Below are positions 8,113 through 17,581 of a stretch of DNA of 54,039 nucleotides, piece by piece. This DNA comes from CAIZGX01 sp964385405 (lineage in GTDB: Bacteria > Bacteroidota > Bacteroidia > Flavobacteriales_D > Sanyastnellaceae), in contig CAYLOT010000017.1 of assembly GCA_964385405.1 (NCBI GenBank), positions 1 through 54,039 on the forward strand. The letters run 5' to 3'. The notes under the pieces were generated by a model. The model searched no databases, was not told the origin of the DNA, and was given only the letters and a program-made list of their open reading frames with translations. A program made the position numbers and the translations under genes. Each line of letters starts with the position of its first letter. Position 1 is the stretch's first letter.

Positions 8113-9081
8113 ATGAGTTTCTTTAAACGACTCTTTTCCAAAGAAAAAAAAGACAAGCTAGACCTTGGTCTGGAACGCACCCGCGAAGGTATTTTCGGGA
8201 AGCTTGCTCGCATAATCACAGGTAAGGCGCATGTAGACGATGAGATGTTAGATGAATTGGAAGAAATTCTAATTACATCTGATGTGGGAATAGATACCAC
8301 AGAAAAGATTATCAAGCGCATTCAAGATCGAGTGCGCAAAGAAAAATCAATGCCTACCGATCAGCTCAATCAAGTTCTTCGCGATGAGATTGCGCAAATG
8401 TTGGTGGGGCATGAGGGTGAGGAGAGTGAAGAGATTTTTATTCCAAAAACCGATGGAACGCCTTATGTAATAATGGTCGTAGGTGTGAATGGAGTGGGAA
8501 AGACCACCACCATTGGAAAGATGGCCTATCAACTTCAACAACAAGGGAAGAAGGTGGTTTTAGGTGCTGCTGATACGTTTCGCGCAGCAGCGATTGACCA
8601 ATTAAAAATTTGGGCGCAACGCGCGAATGTTGATATTGTGGCTCAAGCTATGAATGCCGATCCTGCAGCAGTTGCTTTCGATACTCTTCAGTCGGCCGTT
8701 TCGAAAAATGCCGATGTCGTAATCATTGATACAGCAGGAAGATTACACAACAAGGTTGGTTTAATGAATGAGCTTTCGAAAATCAAGCGTGTCATGCAAA
8801 AGGTGGTGCCGAATGCACCTCACGATGTTATGTTGGTGCTTGATGGATCAACTGGACAAAATGCTTTCGAACAGGCAAAGCAATTTACGGCGGCTACGGA
8901 AGTTTCGTCTTTGGCGATTACAAAAATTGATGGTACAGCCAAAGGTGGTGTGGTCATAGGAATTTCAGATCAATTCAACATACCTGTTCGCTTCATTGGT
9001 GTTGGAGAACAAGCAGGTGACCTTCAAGTCTTCAATAGATTTGAGTTTGTAGACAGTTTATTCGCAGGAAAAGCAAAATAA
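8113..9081 (+). CDS. ftsY: Signal recognition particle receptor FtsY
   Basis: The SRP receptor GTPase that docks ribosome-nascent-chain-SRP complexes at the inner membrane. The 322-residue product lacks the long acidic A-domain of E. coli FtsY and starts with a short basic amphipathic helix (MSFFKRLFSKEKKDK). It then has the helical N domain and the G domain: P-loop GVNGVGKTTT near residue 124, DTFRAAAIDQL, DTAGRLHN, TKIDGTAKGG and GVGEQAGDLQVF. The stop TAA overlaps the rimO ATG by one base, indicating one operon. Confidence 0.97.
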   Translation: MSFFKRLFSKEKKDKLDLGLERTREGIFGKLARIITGKAHVDDEMLDELEEILITSDVGIDTTEKIIKRIQDRVRKEKSMPTDQLNQVLRDEIAQMLVGHEGEESEEIFIPKTDGTPYVIMVVGVNGVGKTTTIGKMAYQLQQQGKKVVLGAADTFRAAAIDQLKIWAQRANVDIVAQAMNADPAAVAFDTLQSAVSKNADVVIIDTAGRLHNKVGLMNELSKIKRVMQKVVPNAPHDVMLVLDGSTGQNAFEQAKQFTAATEVSSLAITKIDGTAKGGVVIGISDQFNIPVRFIGVGEQAGDLQVFNRFEFVDSLFAGKAK

Positions 9082-10394
9082 TGAAAACAAAAACCCTCAA
9101 GAAAAACAAGGTGAATGTAGTAACCTTGGGTTGTGCGAAGAACATTTTTGATTCCGAAGTTATGATGGCGCAATTGAAGGCGAATGCTTTCGATGTAGCG
9201 CACGAGTCGGAAGAAACCGATTCGGAAATTGTAATCATAAACACGTGTGGTTTCATAGATAATGCGAAGGAGGAGAGCATCAATACCATTCTTGCATGGG
9301 CGAGAGAGAAGGAGCAAGGAAACGTTTCGAAATTGTATGTGACCGGTTGTTTGAGCGAACGTTACAAGCCAGAATTAGAAAAAGATATTCCAGAAGTAGA
9401 CGCGTTCTTCGGAACACGTGATCTTCCTCGGTTATTAAAAACTTTAAAGGCAGATTATAAAAGTGAGTTGGTGGGAGAGCGTTTGTTAACGACTCCGAGT
9501 CACTTCGCTTACTTTAAAATTTCTGAGGGGTGTGATCGTCCGTGCTCATTTTGTGCAATACCCTTAATGCGCGGAAAACACAAAAGCACACCCATGGATC
9601 AGTTGGTTGCCAATGCAAAATCGTTAGCGGCTAATGGCACCAAGGAGTTGGTTTTAATTGCGCAAGATTTAACCTACTATGGATTAGACATTGAAAAAAA
9701 ACGCACGCTTTCAGAATTGTTAAAACGGTTGTCTGATGTGGAAGGAATCGACTGGATTCGCCTTCAATATGCTTTTCCAAGCGGGTTCCCAATGGACGTG
9801 CTTGATGTAATGAACGAACGCGATAACATTTGTAAGTATCTCGACATGCCTCTTCAACACGGAACAACAAAGATGTTGCAAGCCATGAAGCGTGGTATTA
9901 CGCGTGAGAAAACCGATGCGCTTATTCAGGATATTCGTATGAAGGTTCCTGACATTGCAATTCGTACAACGTTGATTACAGGATTCCCTGGTGAAACTGC
10001 AGCTGATCACAAAGAACTTTTAAAGTGGATTGAACAATCGCGTTTCGAACGATTGGGTGTATTCACCTACAGCCATGAGGAAAATACGTCTGCATTTGTT
10101 TTAAATGACGATGTTTCTGCGAAAACTAAGAAGAAGCGTGCCGATGAAATTATGGAAGTACAGTCGCACATTTCTTTGGAGCTGAACGAAGCTAAAGTAG
10201 GAAAGACATACAAGGTTTTGATTGATAAAATTGAAGGAGATTATTTTATAGGTCGAACAGAGTTCGATTCTCCTGAAGTAGATAACGAAGTAGTGGTCTC
10301 TAAGTCTGAGGGGTATTTGCGTGTTGGCGATTTCGCGAATATTGAAATTGTACGTGCGGAACATTACGACTTAATTGGAAAAATAAAAGCGTGA
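9081..10394 (+). CDS. rimO: Ribosomal protein uS12 methylthiotransferase
   Basis: A radical-SAM enzyme that adds a methylthio group to the conserved aspartate of ribosomal protein uS12. The 437-residue product shows the N-terminal UPF0004 domain with cluster cysteines (Cys18 in VTLGCAKN, INTCGF, VTGCLSE), the radical-SAM CxxxCxxC motif in CDRPCSFCAIPLMRG near residue 150, and a C-terminal TRAM domain. The VTLGCAKN start and IPLMRGKHKS favour RimO over MiaB. It overlaps ftsY by one base and the next gene by four. Confidence 0.96.
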   Translation: MKTKTLKKNKVNVVTLGCAKNIFDSEVMMAQLKANAFDVAHESEETDSEIVIINTCGFIDNAKEESINTILAWAREKEQGNVSKLYVTGCLSERYKPELEKDIPEVDAFFGTRDLPRLLKTLKADYKSELVGERLLTTPSHFAYFKISEGCDRPCSFCAIPLMRGKHKSTPMDQLVANAKSLAANGTKELVLIAQDLTYYGLDIEKKRTLSELLKRLSDVEGIDWIRLQYAFPSGFPMDVLDVMNERDNICKYLDMPLQHGTTKMLQAMKRGITREKTDALIQDIRMKVPDIAIRTTLITGFPGETAADHKELLKWIEQSRFERLGVFTYSHEENTSAFVLNDDVSAKTKKKRADEIMEVQSHISLELNEAKVGKTYKVLIDKIEGDYFIGRTEFDSPEVDNEVVVSKSEGYLRVGDFANIEIVRAEHYDLIGKIKA

Positions 10395-10999
10395 GTTCAG
10401 AAGTGAAATATCCCGTAATGGAAACTTTCACGAGTGTTCAAGGTGAAGGCGTTTATTCCGGTGTTCCAAGTTTTTTTATTCGTTTGGCTGGATGTGACGT
10501 GGGTTGTGTTTGGTGCGATGTGAAACAGAGTTGGGACAAAGAAAAGCATCCGTTTATTTCCGTTGAGAAGTTGGTGGAAGATGCTGTTGCAAGTGGTGTA
10601 AAGACAGTTATTGTGACCGGAGGAGAACCCACCATGCATGATCTTGCTCCGCTAACGGAGGCTTTGCGCAACGTAGGTCTGAGAATTCATTTGGAAACAA
10701 GTGGAACTCAAAAACTGACAGGACTTTTCGATTGGATAACATTTTCACCGAAGAAATTCAAAATTCCTCTTGAAGAGTATTTCGAATTGTCGAATGAGTT
10801 AAAAGTTGTCATTTTTCACAAATCGGATTTGAATTGGTCGCATGAAATGGCTGTGCGCATGAATGAAAATGCGCAATGGTTTATGCAGCCTGAGTGGGAT
10901 AAGAGAGAAGAAAACCTTCCGCTCATTTTCGATTGGGTATTAAAAAACCCACACTGGCGTGTGGGTCTTCAAATTCATAAATATATGGGAGTTGAATAA
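10391..10999 (+). CDS. queE: 7-carboxy-7-deazaguanine synthase
   Basis: A radical-SAM enzyme converting 6-carboxytetrahydropterin to 7-carboxy-7-deazaguanine in queuosine/preQ0 synthesis. The product has 202 residues, SVQGEGVYSGVPSFFIRLAGC near the start, and cluster cysteines at about residues 35, 39 and 42 (CDVGCVWCD), then VTGGEPTMH. The best start is GTG at 10391, which overlaps the rimO stop in a GTGA arrangement; this implies coupled translation. No other queuosine genes are in the window. The last part of the gene carries a hairpin that reads as a terminator on the opposite strand. Confidence 0.9.
   Translation: MSSEVKYPVMETFTSVQGEGVYSGVPSFFIRLAGCDVGCVWCDVKQSWDKEKHPFISVEKLVEDAVASGVKTVIVTGGEPTMHDLAPLTEALRNVGLRIHLETSGTQKLTGLFDWITFSPKKFKIPLEEYFELSNELKVVIFHKSDLNWSHEMAVRMNENAQWFMQPEWDKREENLPLIFDWVLKNPHWRVGLQIHKYMGVE
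10941..10966 (-). terminator. Minus-strand terminator inside queE
   Basis: ACCCACAC (10947-10954) pairs perfectly with GTGTGGGT (10959-10966) around a TGGC loop. The A-run at 10942-10947 gives a T-run just after the hairpin on the minus strand, as expected for a rho-independent terminator of the leftward lamin-tail gene whose stop is at 11035. Confidence 0.7.
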
Positions 11000-11034
11000 T
11001 TAATCGGGTTAAATAATCATTCACCCCGATTAAT
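10999..11034. terminator. Inverted repeat between convergent genes
   Basis: ATTAATCGGG (10999-11008) and CCCGATTAAT (11025-11034) form a perfect 10-base-pair stem with a 16-base loop, filling the space between queE and the convergent gene. There is no long T-run; a bidirectional terminator or transcript-end stabiliser is likely. Confidence 0.55.
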
Positions 11035-12681
11035 CTATTCTTTAATCACCCTTACTTTATTCCCTTCTTCATCGGTCACAACATAGATTCCAGCTTCGTA
11101 GGTGCTGAAATTAATTTGCCAAACACCGTTTAAAGTAGTGACAATTTTACCTTGAATGGAATATACTCGAATATTGCTTTTTCTTGAGCATTGAACAATG
11201 CCTCTTGTAGGATTCGGATAGACAGAAAAAATCTTCGCAGCAGCATTCATTTCTTCGATTCCAATAACATAACTACCTTGATTGTTTGAAAAGTCAGGAG
11301 TGGTAATATGGAAGTCTACCCACTGTGCGTCGCCATCTAATTTTCTTCCTAGGCTCGTGTCAGCTCCCATATGCGCCCACGCAATTTCATCAACACGAGT
11401 AAGACCATCTGGACTATACAATCCAACGAACTCATTGTTGTTATTCAAACTGAAATTGGCGTGCCTTACTCCTTGAGCAACATCACCATCGGCGAAAAAA
11501 GTGAGCCATCCTAATGCAGGCACCGTTACACTGTCTATGAATGAAGTTGGAATTTGCCATCTTCTTGGATTATTGCTGTCATCGCTCATGTAATACCCCG
11601 CTAAACTTACGTCATATGTAAGAGGATTGTAGATCTCAACCCAGTCGTCAAATTCGCCGAAATTATCGGCAAATGTGATAGTGTTGTCTGCCATCACTTC
11701 ATTGATTACAACGGGCTCTGGTGTTATAAATACGAGGGAATTACTATTAATTGGGGTTGCGGGGTTGAATGTAATGATGTTAGGCGATCCGTCTGTTGAA
11801 CACCCCGCACTTTGTCCTGGCAACAAAACTCCCCAAGTAAGTGAACTCACAGGAGTTGTTCCGTCGGGTCCGGTTAACGTTGCTGTGCCTCCGCTTGGAC
11901 TTAACGAGATAGGTGTGTGAGATGCACCAAATGCGAGGTCATTATCGCACCAAAATACTTTAAAACTGTTTGGAGGAATAACAGTGTTGAAAGGTTCGTT
12001 GGTTGGTATTTGCCACTCCGTAGGAGTGCCGTTGGCACTGAGGTAATATCCGCCAACATTTACTTGATAGGTGTTCGGATTGTAAATTTCAATCCAAGGA
12101 TCGTATTCAAATTCTGGGTCGTGGTAAATCCCTGTGTTCTGCGGTTGAACTTCGTTTAAAAATAACAATTCAGTAGTGGCGGCTAGTTCTTGATTGGGTG
12201 CGTTGTAAGTAACGTTGTTGAAATACTGCCAAGTTGTACAAGCTTCACATGCGCGCCCGTAACTAATGTCCGGAGCCATTTGTGGATAAGAGATTTGGTC
12301 AATAATCGTTATGCCGTCTGGAGCTGTTAAAATTACAGTTTCCCCATTTGCACTCAGTGTGAAATTTGTGTGAAGCGCTCCTTGGGTTAAGTTGTCCTTA
12401 TCCGCGAAAATTACTTTGAAACTTCCTGGAAGCATAGTTGTCGCTCCTGGATCTGTTGCCGGAATTTGGTGCTTTGTAAGGTTCGCTGGATCATCGGAGA
12501 GATAATATCCTGCTAGATTAACAATACCACCTGAGTTATATATTTCAATCCAATCATCGAACTCGAAAAACTCATCCATCTGATTGGTGTTGTTCGAAGC
12601 CAAAAGTTCGTTCAATTGCAATTGAGCTTTTGTAATAAAAGGTAGAACGATTAGACTTAAGAGAATAATTTGTTTTTTCAT
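11035..12681 (-). CDS. Lamin-tail-domain protein secreted by T9SS
   Basis: A secreted protein of 548 residues. After the signal peptide (MKKQIILLSLIVLPFITKAQ) come three lamin-tail (LTD) domains, each with the marks NE(L/V), DDWIEIYN or DPWIEIYN, GGYYLS or AGYYLS, and WQIPT. They start near residues 22, 170 and 320. The C terminus (FSVYPNPTRG, VYSIQGKIV, YEAGIYVV, VRVIKE) is a type A T9SS sorting domain, so it should cross the outer membrane and be anchored or released. LTD domains in bacterial exoproteins often accompany nucleases or adhesins, but no catalytic domain is present. The start at 12681 is chosen over upstream codons for the signal peptide. It has its own promoter and lies downstream of the PD40/SPOR gene. 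Confidence 0.85.
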   Translation of the reverse strand: MKKQIILLSLIVLPFITKAQLQLNELLASNNTNQMDEFFEFDDWIEIYNSGGIVNLAGYYLSDDPANLTKHQIPATDPGATTMLPGSFKVIFADKDNLTQGALHTNFTLSANGETVILTAPDGITIIDQISYPQMAPDISYGRACEACTTWQYFNNVTYNAPNQELAATTELLFLNEVQPQNTGIYHDPEFEYDPWIEIYNPNTYQVNVGGYYLSANGTPTEWQIPTNEPFNTVIPPNSFKVFWCDNDLAFGASHTPISLSPSGGTATLTGPDGTTPVSSLTWGVLLPGQSAGCSTDGSPNIITFNPATPINSNSLVFITPEPVVINEVMADNTITFADNFGEFDDWVEIYNPLTYDVSLAGYYMSDDSNNPRRWQIPTSFIDSVTVPALGWLTFFADGDVAQGVRHANFSLNNNNEFVGLYSPDGLTRVDEIAWAHMGADTSLGRKLDGDAQWVDFHITTPDFSNNQGSYVIGIEEMNAAAKIFSVYPNPTRGIVQCSRKSNIRVYSIQGKIVTTLNGVWQINFSTYEAGIYVVTDEEGNKVRVIKE

Positions 12682-12698
12682 AATTCGAATTGTTAAAT

Positions 12699-12726
12699 CA
12701 AAGTTAAGAACGAAACGCTCATTCAA
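12699..12726 (-). promoter_or_regulatory. Promoter of the lamin-tail gene
   Basis: On the minus strand TAACTTTG (12706 down to 12699) is a perfect TAnnTTTG box, with TTG (12726-12724) 17 bases upstream. The ATG follows 17 bases after the -7 box. Confidence 0.6.
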
Positions 12727-12737
12727 TATCTTTACTG

Positions 12738-12772
12738 AGAATTAAGTTGACCTTTATTGAATTCTTAATTCT
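12738..12772. repeat. Inverted repeat at the end of the PD40/SPOR gene
   Basis: AGAATTAAG (12738-12746) and CTTAATTCT (12764-12772) form a perfect 9-base-pair stem around a 17-base loop that contains the stop codon of the upstream gene. It has no T-run; it may attenuate or protect the transcript end. Confidence 0.4.
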
Positions 12773-15700
12773 TTCTTCGCATCAGGAACCGAAATACGTT
12801 TGCCGTTTTTATATGCGGTAACAAAGGCATCAGGAATTCCGTTGGCTCGGCAAAAATCACGTTGCTTAATAACCTCATTTATGGTTTTAAATTCACCACT
12901 GGTATAGCGTATTTGTCCGTTTTGAAGTTTCTCTACATGCAAGTCGGTATAGGTGTTTAGCACAGTGCTTCTCGAAGGTTTGGCATAAACTCCAACCTGA
13001 ACGGTGAAGAAAATACCCGAAGTTTTTTCAATAAGTTTAGCGGGTACTGCCAACGGGTCGGAATAGTAATTCACATCAGCAGTCGGAGTGGGTGCAGGTG
13101 CTGTTGAGTTCGAAGTAGAGGCGGCGTTGTTGGTCGACGCTCGTTCAGCTTCGGTCATTAAATCGCTGTACCGAACACGTTCACGATTTTTATAGGCTAC
13201 AATAAACGCGTCGGAATAACCCATTTGTCGGATCTCATTCCTTGCTTGAATTGCCTCTGTGTAAGATGAGAAAAATCCTGTGCTGTAACGAATGAATCCG
13301 TTCGTTTGACGTTCAGCATATACAGGCGCAAACTGATTGAATGTGTTATTAGCTACAGGCAATCGGAAAGCACCGACTTGAATGGTGTAAAAGGATCCTT
13401 CAGGAAGAGGTAATCCAATGGGAATAGGATTACTGTCGCTATAAGCCGAAGTAGTTTGGCGTTGATAAAATGTTCGTTGTACAATATTTGGAATGCTTGT
13501 AAATGAACTTGCGTTGTTTGAACTTGCGTTGTTTGAACTTGCGTTGTTTGAACTAGTGTTGTTTGAACTGGTGTTATTGGAACTAGTGTTGTTGGAACTA
13601 GCGTTGTTTGCGAGAGGAGTGGTCTTTTCAACCAAGAATTTCAATTCGTTTTTTGCGTTGCGTTCTAAAGCAAATGCACGTGCGTTTTTAGCATATCGTT
13701 CGAAGATGTCTTGTTCTGACTTAGCAGCTGCGCGCAACGTGCTTGCTTCCTTCATGTACGCGACAGCAATGTCATAAGCCTTTTTATCATTCAGGGTTGC
13801 TATACTATTTGCCGTGTTTATGTTCTTTTTCCATGCCGTTTGAAGATCAATTAACGCATTTGAATTATGCTCTGCTATGAATGAAGCGTTTTTGTCTTCC
13901 TCTTGCATTTTTAGATAAATCAACTGCTTTCTTTTTTCGGTCAATTGAGCAATTACTTCCCCAGAAGTTTCATCTTTTATCCGGCTATCAATCACTTCAA
14001 TCTCGGTATAGATTTTTTCAATCGCTTCTTGATTGGAGATTACAATGTTCGCCTCTGCTAACTCTTCAAATATTTTTTCATCCTGGTAATTCGATTGACC
14101 AGGACTGTTGATTATTGCAGTCTCTTCCGGTGTGAATGTTTTTGAACTAGCGTTGTTTAAACTGGTGTTGTTTGAACTTGCGTTGTTTGAACTGGTGTTG
14201 TTTGAACTTGCGTTGTTTGAACTAGCGTTATTAGAGCTGGCGTTGTTTGAACTTGCGTTGTTTGAACTAGCGTTATTAGAGCTGGCGTTGTTTGAACTNN
14301 NNNNNNNNNNNNNNNNNNNNNNNNNNNNNNNNNNNNNNNNNNNNNNNNNNNNNNNNNNNNNNNNNNNNNNNNNNNNNNNNNNNNNNNNNNNNNNNNNNTG
14401 TTGGAACTAGTGTTGTTGGAACTAGTGTTGTTGGAACTAGTGTTGTTGGAACTAGTGTTGTTGGAACTGGTGTTGTTGGAACTGGTGTTGTTGGAACTAG
14501 TGTTGTTGGAACTAGCGTTATTAGAACTGACGTTATTGGAACCAGCATTGTTTGAACTAGCGTTATTTGAACTAGTGTTATTTGAACTAGTGTTATTTGA
14601 ACTAGTGTTGTTGGAACCAGTGTTGTTTGAACTAGCGTTGTTAGTAGTATCAGATTTCTCGTAATGAGAATTTTCCAGGGCAAGAGAAACGCGATTTTTT
14701 GATTCTAAAATCTCCGCTTTAAGAGATTCGACATCTACAACATTGTTTAAATTTTTATATTCTGGTTTTACCTCAGGCTGCCTTTCGTTTTCGAGTTCTT
14801 GAAGAAGTTTTAAAAGAGTAATGGACTCTTGAAGTTCTAATTCGCGAATTCGCAGATTTTCTTTTTCAGCTTCTATTTCTTCTTGAACAGAAGTGTATTC
14901 AACTTCGAGAATACTTAATTCGTTGCCTAAACGCTCAATGTCTTTTTTCTTTTTAGTGGCAGACATTTGTTTGCTGATATCGTTTGCTTTGCTTTCGATC
15001 TCTTCAAGTTCTTTTGTTTTAGTGTTTAAACGAAGCCGACTATTGTCACGCTGCGCCTTGTTGCCATTGACGCTGGATTTTGTGTTGTCTGATTTCCAAT
15101 TGGCTTCCACTTGGTTGGGTAGACCTTGAGCACTTGTCGGATTTTTAGCAACATAGTCATTCACCAGGGAAGCTACCATTGGCGAATCTTTTTCAGCAAG
15201 AGATTCTTTAATTTGTCTGTTTGTTGTTTGAATACTTATTAGTTTATCCTTGAGTTCTTTTTCTCTTTCCTTAGATATTTCGTAGGCGGCTATGGCGGCT
15301 GCGCTTTTATCTTGAGTAAGAATCATGTTGTTTCTAGCCTCGACCAATTTTGCACTGTCTGCCATTGATTCAGGTTTCTCGAAACGAACGGTTTGAAATT
15401 CTTCATATGCCTCATCTGTCTCTGATAAGGTTTGCTGAATATATTGAAGGAGTGATTTTGAAGTTTGCTCAGCTAACAAAATTTCACGCTTCAACGCAGC
15501 TATTGTTTTTTCTTGTGATGAAAGTACAGTGTCTATTTCTATGCGTTGATTAGAACCAGAAGGGTTTGGATAGGTTCCCTCAGATGCATTTGTCTCAGGA
15601 TTATTTGCAGTAGCGAAGGCCGCTTGGTCGACTGTTGCATTGACGTCGAGTTGTGATTTTGCAAGAAGCATTTGACGCTGAAGGTCTTCTACATTGTCGT

Positions 15701-17054
15701 TCAGCGGATCATTCCAATAGTTTTTCACTTCGACTTTTTCACGTCCATCTGTTTTCGTGTAGACTATTTCTTGACGAAAAACGCGTGAGCCTTCCGACGG
15801 CGGGATCTTCACCAATACTTCATGAATTTGAGGGCTTCCTGGGGGTTGAATTTTGTATGTGTAGTTTCCTGCTGTTGGAATGAACAATAAGTATTGTCCG
15901 TTCGATTCGCGCGCTTGCGTATCCATGATTTTACGATTCGTTAAATCATCGAACACTTGAATCTTTGCTTCTGTTTGGGTGGCGTCAACACGAGAAATGA
16001 ACTCACCTTTCAGGTAGGTGATGTTCATTGGAATTCCATTTACAAAAACGCGATAGACATAAAGTTTGTCGGGTGAAGTCAATCGACTGCTAGCGAAATA
16101 GGCTGTTGTGTTTAAAGAGTCTGTGATGAAAAACAAATCATCGTCTGGCGTATTAATAGCAAAATCCATGTTTACGGCAGGTCCAAAATCGTTGATAGAT
16201 GCGTCCCACTCACAGCGGAAAATGTCATACCCACCCATACTGCCGTGTCCTTTAGAAGCAAAGTACAACGTACTTCCATTGGGATGCATGAATGCGAAAT
16301 CCTCGTCGTACTCTGTATTTACTGTGCTCTTGAGCTTTACAGGTGGTGTGAAGCTTCCGTTAACACGCGAGGTCATGTAGATGTCTTTTCCGGTAAGTCC
16401 ATCTTTTCCTTTGCTTGAGAAGAAAATTTTCTTTCCATTATTTGGAAGGAAAAAGACATGTTCTTCTCTCGATTTTAAATCGAGTCTAGATAAGAGTTCT
16501 TTTGGTGTAGAAATAATTTTCCCTATCGAAGGATCAATATTCATGTATCTGTAAAAGCTCGATTTTTCGGCTTCAGTCTTCTCCAGTACCTGAACATCTT
16601 TTATGCTATTCATTAAGTTCAAACCCGATTGTGCTGAAAGCTTTTGCGCTTTACAATCTGACTTGTTAAGCTGCTTTTTTTCTGCTGTTTTTTCGAATTG
16701 CTCATATTCGGAAAGAGCTTCTTTGAAATTGTAGCTTAGGTGATAAGCTCGAGCAAGGTAGTAATGCGTTTCAGGCGCGCTATATCCCCTTCGAATGCCG
16801 TCTTTCATGAAGAAGATGCATTTGTCGCGGTCAGTTGTAGCATAAATACCTGCTGCGCCAAAGCGAAAAGCATACATCGGATTGCTTCCGTACAACGATA
16901 CCAATTGTGAATACTTTGCATATGCTTCCAAGTAATTATCATCTTCGAAAAGGACGCTGGCCTCTGCCGCTAGTGCTTTTTCGTCAATAGGCTTTTGTGC
17001 ACAGACACCGCCAATGCAAAAAGCGAAGATGAGTATGGAAATTAAATTTCTAAT
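12754..17054 (-). CDS. Large TPR-PD40-coiled coil-SPOR envelope protein (interrupted by assembly gap)
   Basis: I read this as one gene split by the 100-N gap. Upstream of the gap are about 885 codons: signal peptide, TPR-like repeats (HYYLARAYHLSYNFKEALSEY), a PD40/WD40-like propeller (HPNGSTLYFASKGHGSMGGY), a carboxypeptidase-regulatory-like segment and long coiled coils. Downstream are at least 514 codons: more helical region, then two SPOR domains (FYTIQVGAFR and FFTVQVGVYA), which bind glycan strands lacking stem peptides. Ser-Ser-Asn-Asn-Thr/Ala pentapeptides flank the gap and recur before the SPOR domains. The two sides are in different frames across exactly 100 Ns, but in frame if the true gap is 2 + 15k bases, as the 15-base repeat predicts. 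The best signal peptide (xRNLISILIFAFCIGGVCAQ) begins with ATT at 17054; the only other start is TTG at 16931. The layout resembles PorE-type T9SS anchors with OmpA replaced by SPOR, an inference only. Confidence 0.75.
13501..13617 (-). repeat. Second block of SSNN(T/A) pentapeptide repeats
   Basis: About seven 15-base units coding Ser-Ser-Asn-Asn-(Thr/Ala), lying between the coiled-coil part and the first SPOR domain of the same protein. The units match those around the assembly gap, so the linker expanded at two places in the one gene. Confidence 0.85.
14142..14650 (-). repeat. 15-bp tandem repeat with unresolved assembly gap (Ns at 14299-14398)
   Basis: About 10 units lie left of the gap and 16 to its right, each coding SSNN(T/A) on the minus strand with silent and Thr/Ala variation. 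Unit sequence drifts along the array: GGAACTAGTGTTGTT forms dominate to the right and TGAACTTGCGTTGTT forms to the left. The 100 Ns are a placeholder, because their length is not compatible with the repeat phase. The repeat is open in several frames on both strands, producing many spurious Leu/Val/Phe-Glu ORFs. Confidence 0.95.
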
Positions 17055-17137
17055 AAGTCAGCAGTTTACTTGGATTTGTAAAAATACATCGCAAATTCGC
17101 TGTGTATTTATCGTTTCCATTTTTAAAGATACAAATT

Positions 17138-17524
17138 ATGAAGAGTTCGGTACTAATCGGGGCATATTCAATGGCGTTGGCAGTTCTTCTTGGCGCATTT
17201 GGCGCTCATGGATTGAAATCAATGGTATCGGAATACCATGTAGATATTTACAACAAGGGTGTTTACTACCAAGTTGTTCATTCGCTAGGCATTCTTGTGA
17301 GCCCCTTACTTTTGAAGAGTGGGAAACCTTTGAAAATCGTCCGATTATTATTTCTAATGGGAATAGTGGGATTCTCTGGGTCACTATACGTTCTGACTTT
17401 TGCGGATTTTCTTCCTGCAATTGCGAAACAAATTGTTGGTCCAGTTACTCCTGTTGGAGGAGTGTTCTTCGTTTTGGCTTGGGTATACTTGGCTCGGGCC
17501 TTTCAAAAAGCAATGAATAATTAA
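17138..17524 (+). CDS. DUF423 small integral membrane protein
   Basis: A 128-residue inner-membrane protein with four hydrophobic segments, beginning MKSSVLIGAYSMALAVLLGAFGAHGLK; the GAFGAHGL motif and the later VTPVGGVFFVLAWV are hallmarks of DUF423 (YgdD-like). Molecular function is unknown. The frame extends to 17102, but the Met at 17138 fits the family. It is divergent from the PD40/SPOR gene and 57 bases upstream of the peroxiredoxin gene, which has its own promoter. Confidence 0.88.
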   Translation: MKSSVLIGAYSMALAVLLGAFGAHGLKSMVSEYHVDIYNKGVYYQVVHSLGILVSPLLLKSGKPLKIVRLLFLMGIVGFSGSLYVLTFADFLPAIAKQIVGPVTPVGGVFFVLAWVYLARAFQKAMNN

Positions 17525-17530
17525 TATCGA

Positions 17531-17564
17531 GGTGAACATTCACCCTTCGAAGGTGTTAACTTTG
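17531..17564 (+). promoter_or_regulatory. Peroxiredoxin promoter with palindromic operator candidate
   Basis: TAACTTTG (17557-17564) is a perfect -7 box. Directly upstream GGTGAA-CA-TTCACC (17531-17544) is a perfect palindrome, overlapped by CACC...GGTG (17541-17555) that includes CTTCGAAG. The position over the -33 region suits a redox-responsive regulator, which I cannot name. Confidence 0.5.
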
Positions 17565-17581
17565 CAAAAAATATATATTTT

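Noticed and set aside
13493..14664. Long plus-strand ORFs coding Leu/Glu/Phe/Val repeats and minus-strand Val/Pro/Thr repeats across the gap
   Set aside because: They are alternative readings of the 15-base tandem repeat, which is free of stops in several frames. The Ser/Asn frame is the one continuous with recognisable domains on both sides.
14157..16931. Stop at 14157 as the true end of the PD40 gene, making the SPOR part a separate gene starting at 13995
   Set aside because: That end depends on the arbitrary length of 100 Ns. The SPOR frame is open from 12754 up to the gap, and repeat phase supports one continuous gene.
17014..17520. 168-residue ORF overlapping the DUF423 gene
   Set aside because: The DUF423 frame carries the family motifs and membrane segments; this one is Cys/Ser/Trp-rich shadow sequence.
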